Source: Rhodospirillaceae bacterium | Lineage (GTDB): Bacteria; Pseudomonadota; Alphaproteobacteria; Rhodospirillales; Rhodospirillaceae | NCBI GenBank assembly: GCA_016937315.1 | Contig: JAFGWD010000285.1 | Span: 1-38,126, forward strand | Reading direction: 5' to 3' | Length of the DNA: 38,126 nucleotides | Shown: piece by piece, positions 16,526-24,676 of the stretch | Position numbering within the stretch: the stretch's first letter is position 1 | Layout of the letters: each line of letters starts with the position of its first letter | Notes under the pieces: generated by a model | What the model saw: the letters and a program-made list of their open reading frames with translations, nothing else | Told to the model about the DNA's origin: nothing | Databases searched by the model: none | Translations under genes and position numbers: made by a program

Positions 16526-17731
16526 ATGGAAGAAACTCGCCAAGGAACGGGGACCCCCCATATGGCTGCTGCAAATCTTAGACATTGCGTGCGCTGCGGC
16601 TTACCTGAAACTTACGAGACGATTGAATTTGATGCAAATGGTGTCTGCAATATTTGCAATCAACGTAAATTCAAAGAAGAGAAAATCGACTGGTCTTCCC
16701 GCAAAGAAATGTTTGATGACGTCATCGAGCAATATAGAGGAAAAGGGGAGTACGACTGTATCGTCCCATTCTCGGGCGGGAAGGACTCTACGTTCACCCT
16801 CTACCACCTCATAACGGAATACAAGGTCAAGCCACTGGTTATACAATTTGACCATGGGTTCATGCGCCAAACATTGCGCGAAAACAATCAACGCACATTC
16901 AAGAAGCTTGGGGTTGATGTTCTTAGCTTCACGCCTAACTGGCATGTTGTTAAACGGCTGATGAAAGAGGCTTTAATCCGCAAAGGCGACTTCTGCTGGC
17001 ACTGCCATACAGGAATCTTCTCTTACCCCATGCAGATCGCGATAAAGTACAGCACTCCCTTAGTGATTTGGGGCGAGCCATCTTCTGAATACACTGCCTA
17101 CTTCGACTATCGCGATGATGAAATTGAGGAAGTTGATGAAACTCGCTTTAACAGATTCGTCAACCTCGGAATCACGGCAGAAGACATGAAGGGCATGATC
17201 GAAAACGATTTCGACCTTGACCCACGAGATCTAACCCCCTTCACCTACCCAGAGTTACGAGATCTTAAACGACTACGTTACCGCTCCATCTGCCTTGGGT
17301 CGTTCATTCCATGGGACGTTCGCAAACAATCTCAACTGATTATGGATAAGCTTGGCTGGAAAGGCGACGATGTTGAAGGCATGCCTCCCGGTGAAATCTA
17401 TAGCTATGAAAAGATTGAATGCGCCATGCAAGGCGTCAGGGATTACATCAAATTCCTGAAGCGAGGCTATGGACGTGTTACGCAGATGACCGCCCTCGAC
17501 ATAAGAAGCGGGCACATGACCAAAGAGCAGGCAGACAAGCTCATTTGTGCTTATGAAGGGAAGAAGCCACCTTCTCTAGAGATCTTCCTTGAATACCTTC
17601 AAATGAGTGAAGCGGAATTCAACGAAATCGTGGAGAAGACCGTTGTCCCACCGTTTAGACCGGATTTTAGCTGCAAAGACTGCGCAAAAAAGACCCACGA
17701 CTTCCATACGTGGTATCGCGAAACAAAATGA
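16526..17731 (+). CDS. N-acetyl sugar amidotransferase (PseA/WbpG-like)
   Basis: ATP-pyrophosphatase-type enzyme that activates an N-acetyl group and replaces its oxygen with ammonia to give an acetamidino group. The PP-loop FSGGKDST is at about residues 82-89, and cysteine pairs (CVRCG, CNICN, FCWHCH and CKDC at the end) suggest bound zinc. The segment VIWGEPSSEYTAYFDYRD is typical of this family, which includes PseA of Campylobacter and WbpG of Pseudomonas. I chose the ATG at 16526 (AAGGA eight bases upstream) over 16517, where the site touches the start; 16562 is a third option. The next two genes encode the ammonia-supplying HisH and HisF homologues, exactly as beside WbpG. Confidence 0.9.
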   Translation: MEETRQGTGTPHMAAANLRHCVRCGLPETYETIEFDANGVCNICNQRKFKEEKIDWSSRKEMFDDVIEQYRGKGEYDCIVPFSGGKDSTFTLYHLITEYKVKPLVIQFDHGFMRQTLRENNQRTFKKLGVDVLSFTPNWHVVKRLMKEALIRKGDFCWHCHTGIFSYPMQIAIKYSTPLVIWGEPSSEYTAYFDYRDDEIEEVDETRFNRFVNLGITAEDMKGMIENDFDLDPRDLTPFTYPELRDLKRLRYRSICLGSFIPWDVRKQSQLIMDKLGWKGDDVEGMPPGEIYSYEKIECAMQGVRDYIKFLKRGYGRVTQMTALDIRSGHMTKEQADKLICAYEGKKPPSLEIFLEYLQMSEAEFNEIVEKTVVPPFRPDFSCKDCAKKTHDFHTWYRETK

Positions 17732-18348
17732 AGACTATCGGCATTATTGATACGGGTATAGGTAATCTCGGCTCCCTGTCTGGGGCCCTTGAGGGGTTGG
17801 GGTTTGACCCGCTTCTACTCAAAGATGCCTCAATGATAGATGACTGTGAGAACCTGATACTACCTGGTGTAGGTGCCTTTGCTCATAGCATTCTAGCTCT
17901 TGATGCCTCGGGCTTCCGCCAGCCCCTTTTAGATTACGCCAAAGCTGGGCGACCCTTGTTAGGTATATGCCTTGGCATGCAGATTCTTTTCTCGGAAGGC
18001 GATGAAGGTGGTTCCTCCGCAGGATTAGGCCTGATTCCAGGCCGCATTCGCCACCTGAGTCAAGACAATGGTTTCCCCCTGCCGCATATCGGCTGGAATA
18101 CCGTTAACTTTACGCAAAAGCACGAGATTCTATGCGGAATAAAATCTGATATCGACTTCTATTTTGTGCACAGTTATTGCGCCGAATGCGAAGACAGCCA
18201 CGTCCTCGCCACAACCGAATACAGCGAAACATTCCCCTCCATCGTTTTCCATAGCTCGGTCATTGGAGCACAATTCCACCCCGAGAAAAGTCAGCGCAGC
18301 GGTCTAAAATTACTGGAGAACTTCTGCTGGTGGAATGGCACATGCTGA
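17728..18348 (+). CDS. Glutamine amidotransferase subunit, HisH-like
   Basis: A class I glutaminase that releases ammonia from glutamine. The nucleophile is the Cys of GICLGMQ, with the His-Glu pair in FHPEKSQ. The start GIIDTGIGNLGSL and LPGVGAF are the HisH family pattern. Length is 206 residues. The ATG overlaps the previous stop. Because no other histidine gene is near and the partners are a sugar amidotransferase and a variant HisF, I take it as the ammonia source for acetamidino sugar synthesis (like HisH2 of Pseudomonas) rather than for histidine. Confidence 0.9.
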   Translation: MKTIGIIDTGIGNLGSLSGALEGLGFDPLLLKDASMIDDCENLILPGVGAFAHSILALDASGFRQPLLDYAKAGRPLLGICLGMQILFSEGDEGGSSAGLGLIPGRIRHLSQDNGFPLPHIGWNTVNFTQKHEILCGIKSDIDFYFVHSYCAECEDSHVLATTEYSETFPSIVFHSSVIGAQFHPEKSQRSGLKLLENFCWWNGTC

Positions 18349-19097
18349 AACGACGCATTATTCCAGTCGAGCTTCTCCTGAACGATAGGCTTGTAAAGAC
18401 AGTCGCGTTTGGTAAACACCGCGACGTCGGCGACCCTCTTAAAAGCTCACAAGTCTACTACAACCAAGACGCAGACGAATTAATTTTGCTGAATATTGGA
18501 CGCAACCAACGCTCTCCCAGAGATACAGCAAACCACCTACGAAACATTGCAAAAAAATGCTTCATGCCAATCACTGTTGGTGGCGGCATTACCTCTATCG
18601 AAGATGCCTCAATGCTCTTCAATGCCGGGGCTGATAAGGTGGTTATTAACAGCGCAGGATACGATCAGAAGAGCCTTCTAGAACAAATTACAGAGCGTTA
18701 TGGCAGTCAGGCCTTGGTCGTATCGATCGACGTGCGAAATACAGGAAATAGTCCCACTCTGTTTTCTGACTGTGGCCGATGCCCAAAAGCAGTTTCCCTT
18801 ACTGACCATATCAAGCAGGTTATTGACTGTGGCGCGGGAGAGATATTTCTTAATGCGATTGATCGCGACGGCATCATGGGGGGGTATGACCTCGACCTGT
18901 TGGACAAAGCACGTAAAGCCTGTCGTGTCCCACTCATCATCTGTGGCGGCGCAGGCCATTACTTGCATATGCGAGAAGCCTTTAATGCGGGTGCTGCCGC
19001 GGTAGCCTGTGGCAGCTTGTTTAATTTTGGCGACAATAACCCCTTGCGCGCAAAAGCCTTCTTGAAAAACTACAATATTCCCCTGAAGCGCACATAA
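18342..19097 (+). CDS. HisF-like ammonia-channel subunit of the sugar amidotransferase
   Basis: A TIM-barrel protein of the HisF family (251 residues) with TVGGGITSIEDA, the VVSIDVRN strand and IICGGAGH. The segment VGDPLKSSQVYYNQDADELIL is typical of the LPS-type HisF proteins that pair with WbpG. The catalytic Asp11 of true HisF (CLDV) is replaced: the aligned stretch reads PVELL, with Leu at that place, while the second Asp (SIDVRN) remains. The enzyme would therefore not make imidazole glycerol phosphate and probably only conducts ammonia. The ATG at 18342 overlaps the HisH stop; a GTG at 18330 is also in frame. Confidence 0.9.
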   Translation: MLKRRIIPVELLLNDRLVKTVAFGKHRDVGDPLKSSQVYYNQDADELILLNIGRNQRSPRDTANHLRNIAKKCFMPITVGGGITSIEDASMLFNAGADKVVINSAGYDQKSLLEQITERYGSQALVVSIDVRNTGNSPTLFSDCGRCPKAVSLTDHIKQVIDCGAGEIFLNAIDRDGIMGGYDLDLLDKARKACRVPLIICGGAGHYLHMREAFNAGAAAVACGSLFNFGDNNPLRAKAFLKNYNIPLKRT

Positions 19098-19110
19098 CAG
19101 ACAAAAAACA

Positions 19111-19659
19111 ATGTTTCTCTCATCCCCTATAAGAACGCCACGATTAACCCTCCGCAATCTATCTGAGGACGACGCAGGGCACGTCTACCTAGGGTGGATG
19201 CAAGACCCCAATATCCTTCGCCACCTAGAAATCCGCCATTCACAACCACAGACAAAAGCTTCTTTGACTTCATTCATCTCGACAACCAACAAATCTGCAG
19301 ACACGCTTTTGCTTGGCATCTTCCTGCGCGAAACAGGGCAGCACATTGGCAACATCAAACTAGGTCCAATTGATCCTTACAACCGACGCGCAGACATCGG
19401 CTTTTTAATAGGTGAGCGATCCTGTTGGGGAAAAGGCTATGCCAGCGAAGCCATCCAAGCCACGGCGCGTCATGGTATTCAGTCGTATAAATTACATAAG
19501 GTCACGGCAGGCTGCTACGCCTCCAATATTGGATCAAAAGGTGCTCTTACCAAAGCCGGGTTCGCGAATGAGGCCACTCTTCGTGAGCACTGGTTCATGG
19601 GCGACCACTTTGATGACCACTATTACTTTACATTTATAGACCCAGGATCCACCCCATGA
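19111..19659 (+). CDS. GNAT-family N-acetyltransferase (RimJ/RimL-like)
   Basis: The protein starts IRTPRLTLRNLSEDDAGHVY, the usual opening of RimJ/RimL-type acetyltransferases, and has the acetyl-CoA motif as CWGKGYASEA. Length (182 residues) is normal. It would transfer an acyl group from acyl-CoA to an amine, here probably an amino sugar, since it lies between the amidotransferase trio and a cytidylyltransferase. It is one of three GNAT domains in the operon, with those at 21770-23242 and 31596-32165, so it may acylate a different amino group. No strong binding site precedes the ATG. The stop overlaps the next ATG. Confidence 0.85.
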   Translation: MFLSSPIRTPRLTLRNLSEDDAGHVYLGWMQDPNILRHLEIRHSQPQTKASLTSFISTTNKSADTLLLGIFLRETGQHIGNIKLGPIDPYNRRADIGFLIGERSCWGKGYASEAIQATARHGIQSYKLHKVTAGCYASNIGSKGALTKAGFANEATLREHWFMGDHFDDHYYFTFIDPGSTP

Positions 19660-20420
19660 CCGCCCCACGTTGTATTGGCATTCTTCAGGCACGAGTTAGC
19701 TCAACCCGTCTCCCCGGAAAGGTGTTGAAGCCTCTTTTGGGCACGCCTATGCTCATCCGCCAAACTGAGCGCCTGCAACACAGCCAGGAGTTGGACGATC
19801 TCATTGTTGCAACCAGCATAAACCCGGCGGACCAAGCGATCGTCGATTTGTGTACCAGACATGGCATCACCTGCTCCCGTGGCAATCTACATGACGTTCT
19901 GGACCGCATGCACAGCGCAGCCTTAGCTGCAGAAGCTGATGTCATAGTGCGTCTCACTGGAGACTGTCCACTCACTGACCCCACCGTAATTGACCTCGTC
20001 ATCCAACGTTTCTTTGCCTCCCCGTGCGACTATGCCTCCAACACGTTATGCCCCACCTTCCCCGATGGACTGGATGTGGAAGTCATGACATTTGCAGCGC
20101 TAGACCGCGCATGGAAAGAAGCCCGACTGCCTTCTGAGCGAGAGCACGTCACACCTTACATTTACAAACATCCCGATGTTTTCTCTCTGCAAAGCATAAC
20201 GCAATCGCCCGATCTGTCGGCACTACGTTGGACTGTTGATGACCCTGCCGACTTCTCCCTTGTCGAAAGCATCTATGAGGCCCTCTACCCCACGAACCCA
20301 TATTTTTCCATGGGCGATATCCTTGGTCTTTTGGAACAACGTCCAGATATTGCCACCCTTGGAAGTAAAGCAACCCGCAATGAAGGCTATACCGCGTCTT
20401 TACGCCACGACAACATCTAG
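19656..20420 (+). CDS. SpsF-like cytidylyltransferase (CTP_transf_3 family)
   Basis: The start ILQARVSSTRLPGKVLKPL is the nucleotide-binding pattern of the CMP-sugar synthetase superfamily (acylneuraminate cytidylyltransferase, KdsB, SpsF). The segment IVRLTGDCPLTDPTVID holds the conserved Asp of the catalytic site, and the WTVDDPADFSLV motif is typical of SpsF. Length is 254 residues. The expected job is to activate a nonulosonic acid or another sugar as its CMP/CDP form; a canonical pseF is not found nearby, so this is one of two candidates (the other is at 27032-27781). AGGA lies eight bases upstream and the ATG overlaps the previous stop. Confidence 0.85.
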   Translation: MTAPRCIGILQARVSSTRLPGKVLKPLLGTPMLIRQTERLQHSQELDDLIVATSINPADQAIVDLCTRHGITCSRGNLHDVLDRMHSAALAAEADVIVRLTGDCPLTDPTVIDLVIQRFFASPCDYASNTLCPTFPDGLDVEVMTFAALDRAWKEARLPSEREHVTPYIYKHPDVFSLQSITQSPDLSALRWTVDDPADFSLVESIYEALYPTNPYFSMGDILGLLEQRPDIATLGSKATRNEGYTASLRHDNI

Positions 20421-20443
20421 CCTTCCCATCAGGACAGTCTAAA

Positions 20444-21733
20444 TTGTCAAGCCGTTACCATAACTCTGAAGTCATGCTTGATCGTGCTCTTAAATCGATC
20501 CCCCTAGGCAGCCAGACCTTCAGCAAATCCATCACACAACTTCCACTCGGGGCCGCTCCATTCTTTGCTCGTCATGCAAAAGGCAGCCGTCTGTGGGATG
20601 TTGATGATAATGAATACCTTGATTTCGTTGGAGGCCTCTGCGCTATCAATCTCGGGTATGGTGATCCTGACGTTAACTCTGCTGTGCGCACACAGCTGGA
20701 AGACGGCGTGATCTTTACTTTGGCCCATCCCTTGGAGCACCAAGTCGCAGAACTTATCATTGATATGGTTCCTTGCGCCGAGATGGTCCGTTTTGGAAAG
20801 AATGGCTCTGATGCAACGTCTGGGGCCATACGCGTTGCACGCGCCTTCACCAAACGGGACCGTGTCGCTGTCTGCGGATACCACGGGTGGCAAGACTGGT
20901 ACATCGGCAGCACGTCTTGCAATCTAGGTGTACCAGAAGCGACTTCAGCCCTAACATATACTTTCCCCTACAATGACTCGGCGGCACTGGACAGCCTCCT
21001 CTCCAAACACTCAGGCGAGTTTGCCGCAGTGATTATGGAGCCCATGAATATCACAGCCCCTTTGCCCAACTATCTCGCTGAGGTCAAAGACATCACGCAT
21101 CGCCACGGTGCCGTACTGATCTTCGACGAAACCATCACGGGTTTCCGTTATGGAAACGGTGGTGCACAAGCCTTGTTCGGCGTCACACCCGACCTCGCAA
21201 CCTTCGGCAAGGGAATGGCCAACGGTTTCCCTGTTTCTGCCGTAGCCGGACGCGCCGACATTATGTCTCTGATGGAAAAGGTATTCTTCTCATTCACTTT
21301 TGGGGGAGAAACACTTTCTTTGGCGGCAGCCCAGGCAACCTTACTCAAACTGCAAAGAACCAATGCAACTGACGTCATGGCAAGCCATGGCCAGATGATC
21401 CAAGACGGGCTAAGAAAACAGATTACATCTCATGGGTTAGACAACACACTATCTGTCGCAGGTCACCCCACATGGTCTTTCCTTGTCATGAAGGACACGC
21501 AGCCGTACACAACCTTCGATATAAAGACCTTGTATTTACAAGAAATGTTTAAGCGCGGAATACTGACCATAGGCACGCATAATATGTCTTATGCCCATAC
21601 CAAAGACGATGTCAGCCTTCTGCTGAGAGCCTGTGATGAGACCTTTTCTGTGCTGAAAGATGCCACAGAGAACAAATGCTTACACGACAAGCTAACCTGT
21701 CCCGTTTTGAAGCCGCTGTTTAAGGTCCGCTAA
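20444..21733 (+). CDS. Class III aminotransferase, glutamate-1-semialdehyde aminomutase-like
   Basis: A PLP enzyme of the class III fold, with the cofactor lysine at K256 (FGKGMANGFPVSAVAGR), the PLP-ring Asp at D228 (IFDETITGF), and GKNGSDATSGAIRVAR at 118-133. Length is 429 residues. It resembles glutamate-1-semialdehyde aminomutase but lies in a sugar operon, so it more likely moves an amino group onto a keto sugar. A TTG start at 20444 is supported by AGGAC eight bases upstream. In other polysaccharide loci such genes accompany SpsF-like cytidylyltransferases, as here. The substrate is not known. Confidence 0.85.
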   Translation: MSSRYHNSEVMLDRALKSIPLGSQTFSKSITQLPLGAAPFFARHAKGSRLWDVDDNEYLDFVGGLCAINLGYGDPDVNSAVRTQLEDGVIFTLAHPLEHQVAELIIDMVPCAEMVRFGKNGSDATSGAIRVARAFTKRDRVAVCGYHGWQDWYIGSTSCNLGVPEATSALTYTFPYNDSAALDSLLSKHSGEFAAVIMEPMNITAPLPNYLAEVKDITHRHGAVLIFDETITGFRYGNGGAQALFGVTPDLATFGKGMANGFPVSAVAGRADIMSLMEKVFFSFTFGGETLSLAAAQATLLKLQRTNATDVMASHGQMIQDGLRKQITSHGLDNTLSVAGHPTWSFLVMKDTQPYTTFDIKTLYLQEMFKRGILTIGTHNMSYAHTKDDVSLLLRACDETFSVLKDATENKCLHDKLTCPVLKPLFKVR

Positions 21734-21769
21734 CACCACCACAACAACCATCAACAGTTCCTGTTCATT

Positions 21770-23242
21770 ATGACACAACGCCACGCACGGTTCCGTTTTG
21801 ACGCCTCTTCATCCATAGGGTGCGGCCACGCTTATCGTTGCTTGGCTCTAGGGAAAAGACTCCAAGAGGCGGGCTGGGCCATAGACCTAGCAACCACCCC
21901 AGAAACCGCCGATATCATTAATCTTAGCGGATTCCGTGTCATTTCCGTCTCCGCCCCCTCTGACGCCGAAGCCACAGAAATTGGCACCGTCGGAGGGGCG
22001 GTTGATCTTCTGGTGGTTGACCACTATGGCCGCGACGCCAAATTTGAAACCGCTTGCCGTGGTTGGGCCAAGCAAATCATGGTCATTGACGACCTCGCCA
22101 ACCGACCTCACGACTGCGATATCCTTCTTGACCAGAATCTGGGACGCTCTGCTGCAGACTACACTGGCCTTGTCCCACCAGGCTGCAAGCTCCTGATCGG
22201 ACCCGATTTTGCCCTGCTCCGACCACAGTTTGCCCAAAGTCGCTTTTTTGGTGCCATGGGCGCCCACAACACCCTGAACCGTATTGTCGTTAGTCTGGGA
22301 GGAACCGACCCTCACGAACTGACCGGACGGGTTCTCCACAGCATCCACCGCACAGGGCTAAACTGCGATGTTGACGTTGTGACCGGGGCAAACGCTTCAC
22401 CTATAGAAATGCCAAGCCCGCAGTTCCGTGCACACCGGAATGTCACGGATATGGCACAGTTGCTAGCTAACGCCGATTTGGTCATCGGTGCGGGTGGCAC
22501 CAGCTCCTGGGAACGCTGTTGTCTTGGCCTGCCCACCGCACTGGTTGTAACCGCAGACAATCAGCGTGCCATAGCCGCAACCCTGTTTGCTCATGGCACA
22601 GCCACTTCTCTTGGCGACTGGACAAACCTAAGCGAAGACGGTGTTGCCGACACCCTAATCGCTCTGGCCTCAAACCCTCGCAGTTTGACGGACATGCGGA
22701 ACAAAGCAGGACAAATCTGCGACGGCCTGGGCCTTGATAGAGTTCTGGGGGCCATCAAACCCCAAACTCTCGACACTGGTGAGGTGGTCCACCTTCGCAA
22801 GGTTCAGGATACCGATTGCGACACCCTTTTGGCTTGGCAACAGGAACCTGGCGCACGCGCCTATATGCGGAACCCAACGCCACCTCAGGAGGACGAACAC
22901 CAAAACTGGTTCCGCACCACCCGCAACACGCCACGCATCAGTCTGAATATCATTATGGTTAATGGCCAACCCTGTGGCGTTGTACGAGCGGACGCCGACC
23001 CCACGTCACAGACTTTCGAGATTTCGATCCTCGTTTCCTCCGCCACACAGAGCCGTGGCGTGGGGACTGCGGCCTTGATCCTGATTTCTCAACTCATTCC
23101 ATGGGCAACACTCATCGCGGAAATTCATCCAGATAACGTGCGTTCCCGTATCGCCTTTGAACGAGCTGGGTTTGCGCCATACGGCCCCGGTCTCTACCGC
23201 CACGACGCAAAGGGCTCTCTTGGCGACGTCCCCTCCTGTTAA
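21770..23242 (+). CDS. pseG: Bifunctional PseG hydrolase / PseH-type acetyltransferase fusion
   Basis: Residues 1 to about 325 are PseG, a GT-B-like hydrolase that removes UDP from UDP-2,4-diacetamido-trideoxy-altrose. The start FRFDASSSIGCGHAYRCLAL contains the catalytic His at H20, and VVSLGGTDPHELT and IGAGGTSSWERCCLG form the nucleotide site. Residues about 339-480 are a GNAT domain with QSRGVGTAALILIS, HPDNVRSRIAFERAGF and the N-terminal VVHLRKVQDTDC, fitting PseH, which acetylates the C4 amine before hydrolysis. The join makes two consecutive pathway steps one polypeptide. Length is 490 residues, the sum of the separate enzymes. The GNAT half is PseH by position and logic; its acyl donor is not proven. 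Confidence 0.9.
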   Translation: MTQRHARFRFDASSSIGCGHAYRCLALGKRLQEAGWAIDLATTPETADIINLSGFRVISVSAPSDAEATEIGTVGGAVDLLVVDHYGRDAKFETACRGWAKQIMVIDDLANRPHDCDILLDQNLGRSAADYTGLVPPGCKLLIGPDFALLRPQFAQSRFFGAMGAHNTLNRIVVSLGGTDPHELTGRVLHSIHRTGLNCDVDVVTGANASPIEMPSPQFRAHRNVTDMAQLLANADLVIGAGGTSSWERCCLGLPTALVVTADNQRAIAATLFAHGTATSLGDWTNLSEDGVADTLIALASNPRSLTDMRNKAGQICDGLGLDRVLGAIKPQTLDTGEVVHLRKVQDTDCDTLLAWQQEPGARAYMRNPTPPQEDEHQNWFRTTRNTPRISLNIIMVNGQPCGVVRADADPTSQTFEISILVSSATQSRGVGTAALILISQLIPWATLIAEIHPDNVRSRIAFERAGFAPYGPGLYRHDAKGSLGDVPSC

Positions 23243-23270
23243 GCTCCCTTTCAACAGCAAGGCCCATGCC

Positions 23271-23972
23271 GTGAACGCCCAATCCCAAACCATTCTGGTA
23301 GTCGCAGCCCATGCCGATGACGAAGTCTTGGGATGTGGAGCAACCATGGCGAAGCATGCCATCAACGGAGACACCGTACATATTCTGATCTTGGCTGATG
23401 GTGTCACGGCACGGGACGACCACTATGCACCAAAGACACGACACAGCGAAATTGCTGCCCGAGAAGACGCGGCACGCAACGCCGCTCTATGTCTAGGGGC
23501 CTGCACACCAACCTTCTGTAATTTTCCCGACAACCGCTGTGACACGGTGCCCTTTCTGGACATTGTGAAGGCTGTCGAGGCAAGGATTGCCACAATCCAA
23601 CCCGACATCATTTACTGTCATCACGGCAACGACCTGAATATTGACCACCGCATCGTCCACAATGCGGTTCTCACCGCTTGTCGCCCATTAAAGGAAAGCA
23701 CTGTTCGGGCGATTTATGCCTTTGAGACCGCATCCAGCACGGAATGGGAGCCCACACACGCCGGGCAACTCTTCCGACCAACGCGTTTTGTCGATATCAG
23801 CGCACATACCACAGCAAAGCTCACCGCGCTCCAAGCCTACGACATAGAGATGCGGCCTTTTCCACATCCCCGCTCTGCACAAGCGTTAGAAGCTCAATGG
23901 ATGATGCGCGGAGCCCAATCAGGCATGAATGCCGCTGAAGCCTATGTTGTGATTAGGGAACGGGTCCTGTGA
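23271..23972 (+). CDS. PIG-L/LmbE family deacetylase
   Basis: The family's zinc-binding motif is present as AAHADDEVLGCG (AHxDDE), with the second metal site in IIYCHHGNDLNIDHRIVHNA. Such enzymes remove N-acetyl groups from amino sugars or sugar conjugates. I chose the GTG at 23271, about seven residues before the first strand (QTILVVAAH), because AAGG lies eight bases upstream and the start clears the previous stop by 28 bases. Its place between the PseG fusion and a formyltransferase suggests it frees an amine that is then formylated. It overlaps the next ATG by one base. Confidence 0.85.
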   Translation: MNAQSQTILVVAAHADDEVLGCGATMAKHAINGDTVHILILADGVTARDDHYAPKTRHSEIAAREDAARNAALCLGACTPTFCNFPDNRCDTVPFLDIVKAVEARIATIQPDIIYCHHGNDLNIDHRIVHNAVLTACRPLKESTVRAIYAFETASSTEWEPTHAGQLFRPTRFVDISAHTTAKLTALQAYDIEMRPFPHPRSAQALEAQWMMRGAQSGMNAAEAYVVIRERVL

Positions 23973-24676
23973 TGACGACCTATCTTGTCGCGACGACAAA
24001 ACCTTGGAACATCTCCGCCTTTCATCGCTGTGTTCCCAATCTGCCCGGCGATTGGCATTTGTGTACGCACCCAGAAGATTTAACCACTGAGACCATCGAG
24101 AAGCTCCAACCACGCTACATCTTCTTCCCTCACTGGTCATGGCTGGTTGGTCAAGAAATTCTGGCCCGCGCCGAATGTGTCTGCTTTCATGCGTCCGACG
24201 TTCCCTATGGCCGTGGAGGTTCCCCAATCCAGAATCTGATTGTGCGCGGCCATGCCGAAACCCAGATCTCTGCCCTTCGCATGACACGAGAATTAGATGC
24301 CGGGCCAATATACATGAAACACCCTCTCAGCCTACGGGGGCGGGGGCAGGCAATTTTCGAAAACATGGCGGAACTGATCTGGAAAATGATCGCCCGCATA
24401 GTGGCGACAGAACCCACAGCACAACCACAAAACGGCGATGTCGTCGTCTTTCCACGCAGAACGCCAGCGCAAGGCGCCCTGCCTAACACCGGCGATCTGC
24501 AAAATCTTTATGACCACATCCGCATGCTTGATGCTGATACCTATCCCCCGGCTTTTTTGGACCATGGGGCCTTTCGCCTAGAGTTTAGCCATGCTGAACT
24601 TGAAAACGGCACCCTGACAGCACAGGTCGTCCTGCGTTGCCAGGCACCGAAATCAACCGGAGAGACCTCATCATGA
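23972..24676 (+). CDS. Formyltransferase of the methionyl-tRNA formyltransferase fold
   Basis: The protein (about 234 residues) has the catalytic pattern of folate-dependent formyltransferases: FHASDVPYGRGGSPIQNLIV (compare HxSLLPxxRG), then SALRMTRELDAGPIY with the conserved Asp. It lacks the long C-terminal OB domain of methionyl-tRNA formyltransferase, as sugar N-formyltransferases usually do. It would use N10-formyl-tetrahydrofolate to formylate an amino sugar. The stretch FHASDVP differs slightly from the common HPSLLP version. It sits between the deacetylase and pseI, so an N-formyl nonulosonic acid is the best guess. Its ATG and the next overlap neighbouring stops. Confidence 0.85.
   Translation: MTTYLVATTKPWNISAFHRCVPNLPGDWHLCTHPEDLTTETIEKLQPRYIFFPHWSWLVGQEILARAECVCFHASDVPYGRGGSPIQNLIVRGHAETQISALRMTRELDAGPIYMKHPLSLRGRGQAIFENMAELIWKMIARIVATEPTAQPQNGDVVVFPRRTPAQGALPNTGDLQNLYDHIRMLDADTYPPAFLDHGAFRLEFSHAELENGTLTAQVVLRCQAPKSTGETSS

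Noticed and set aside
17728..19097. Histidine biosynthesis genes hisH and hisF
   Set aside because: They follow a sugar amidotransferase, the HisF lacks the catalytic Asp11, and no other his gene is present.
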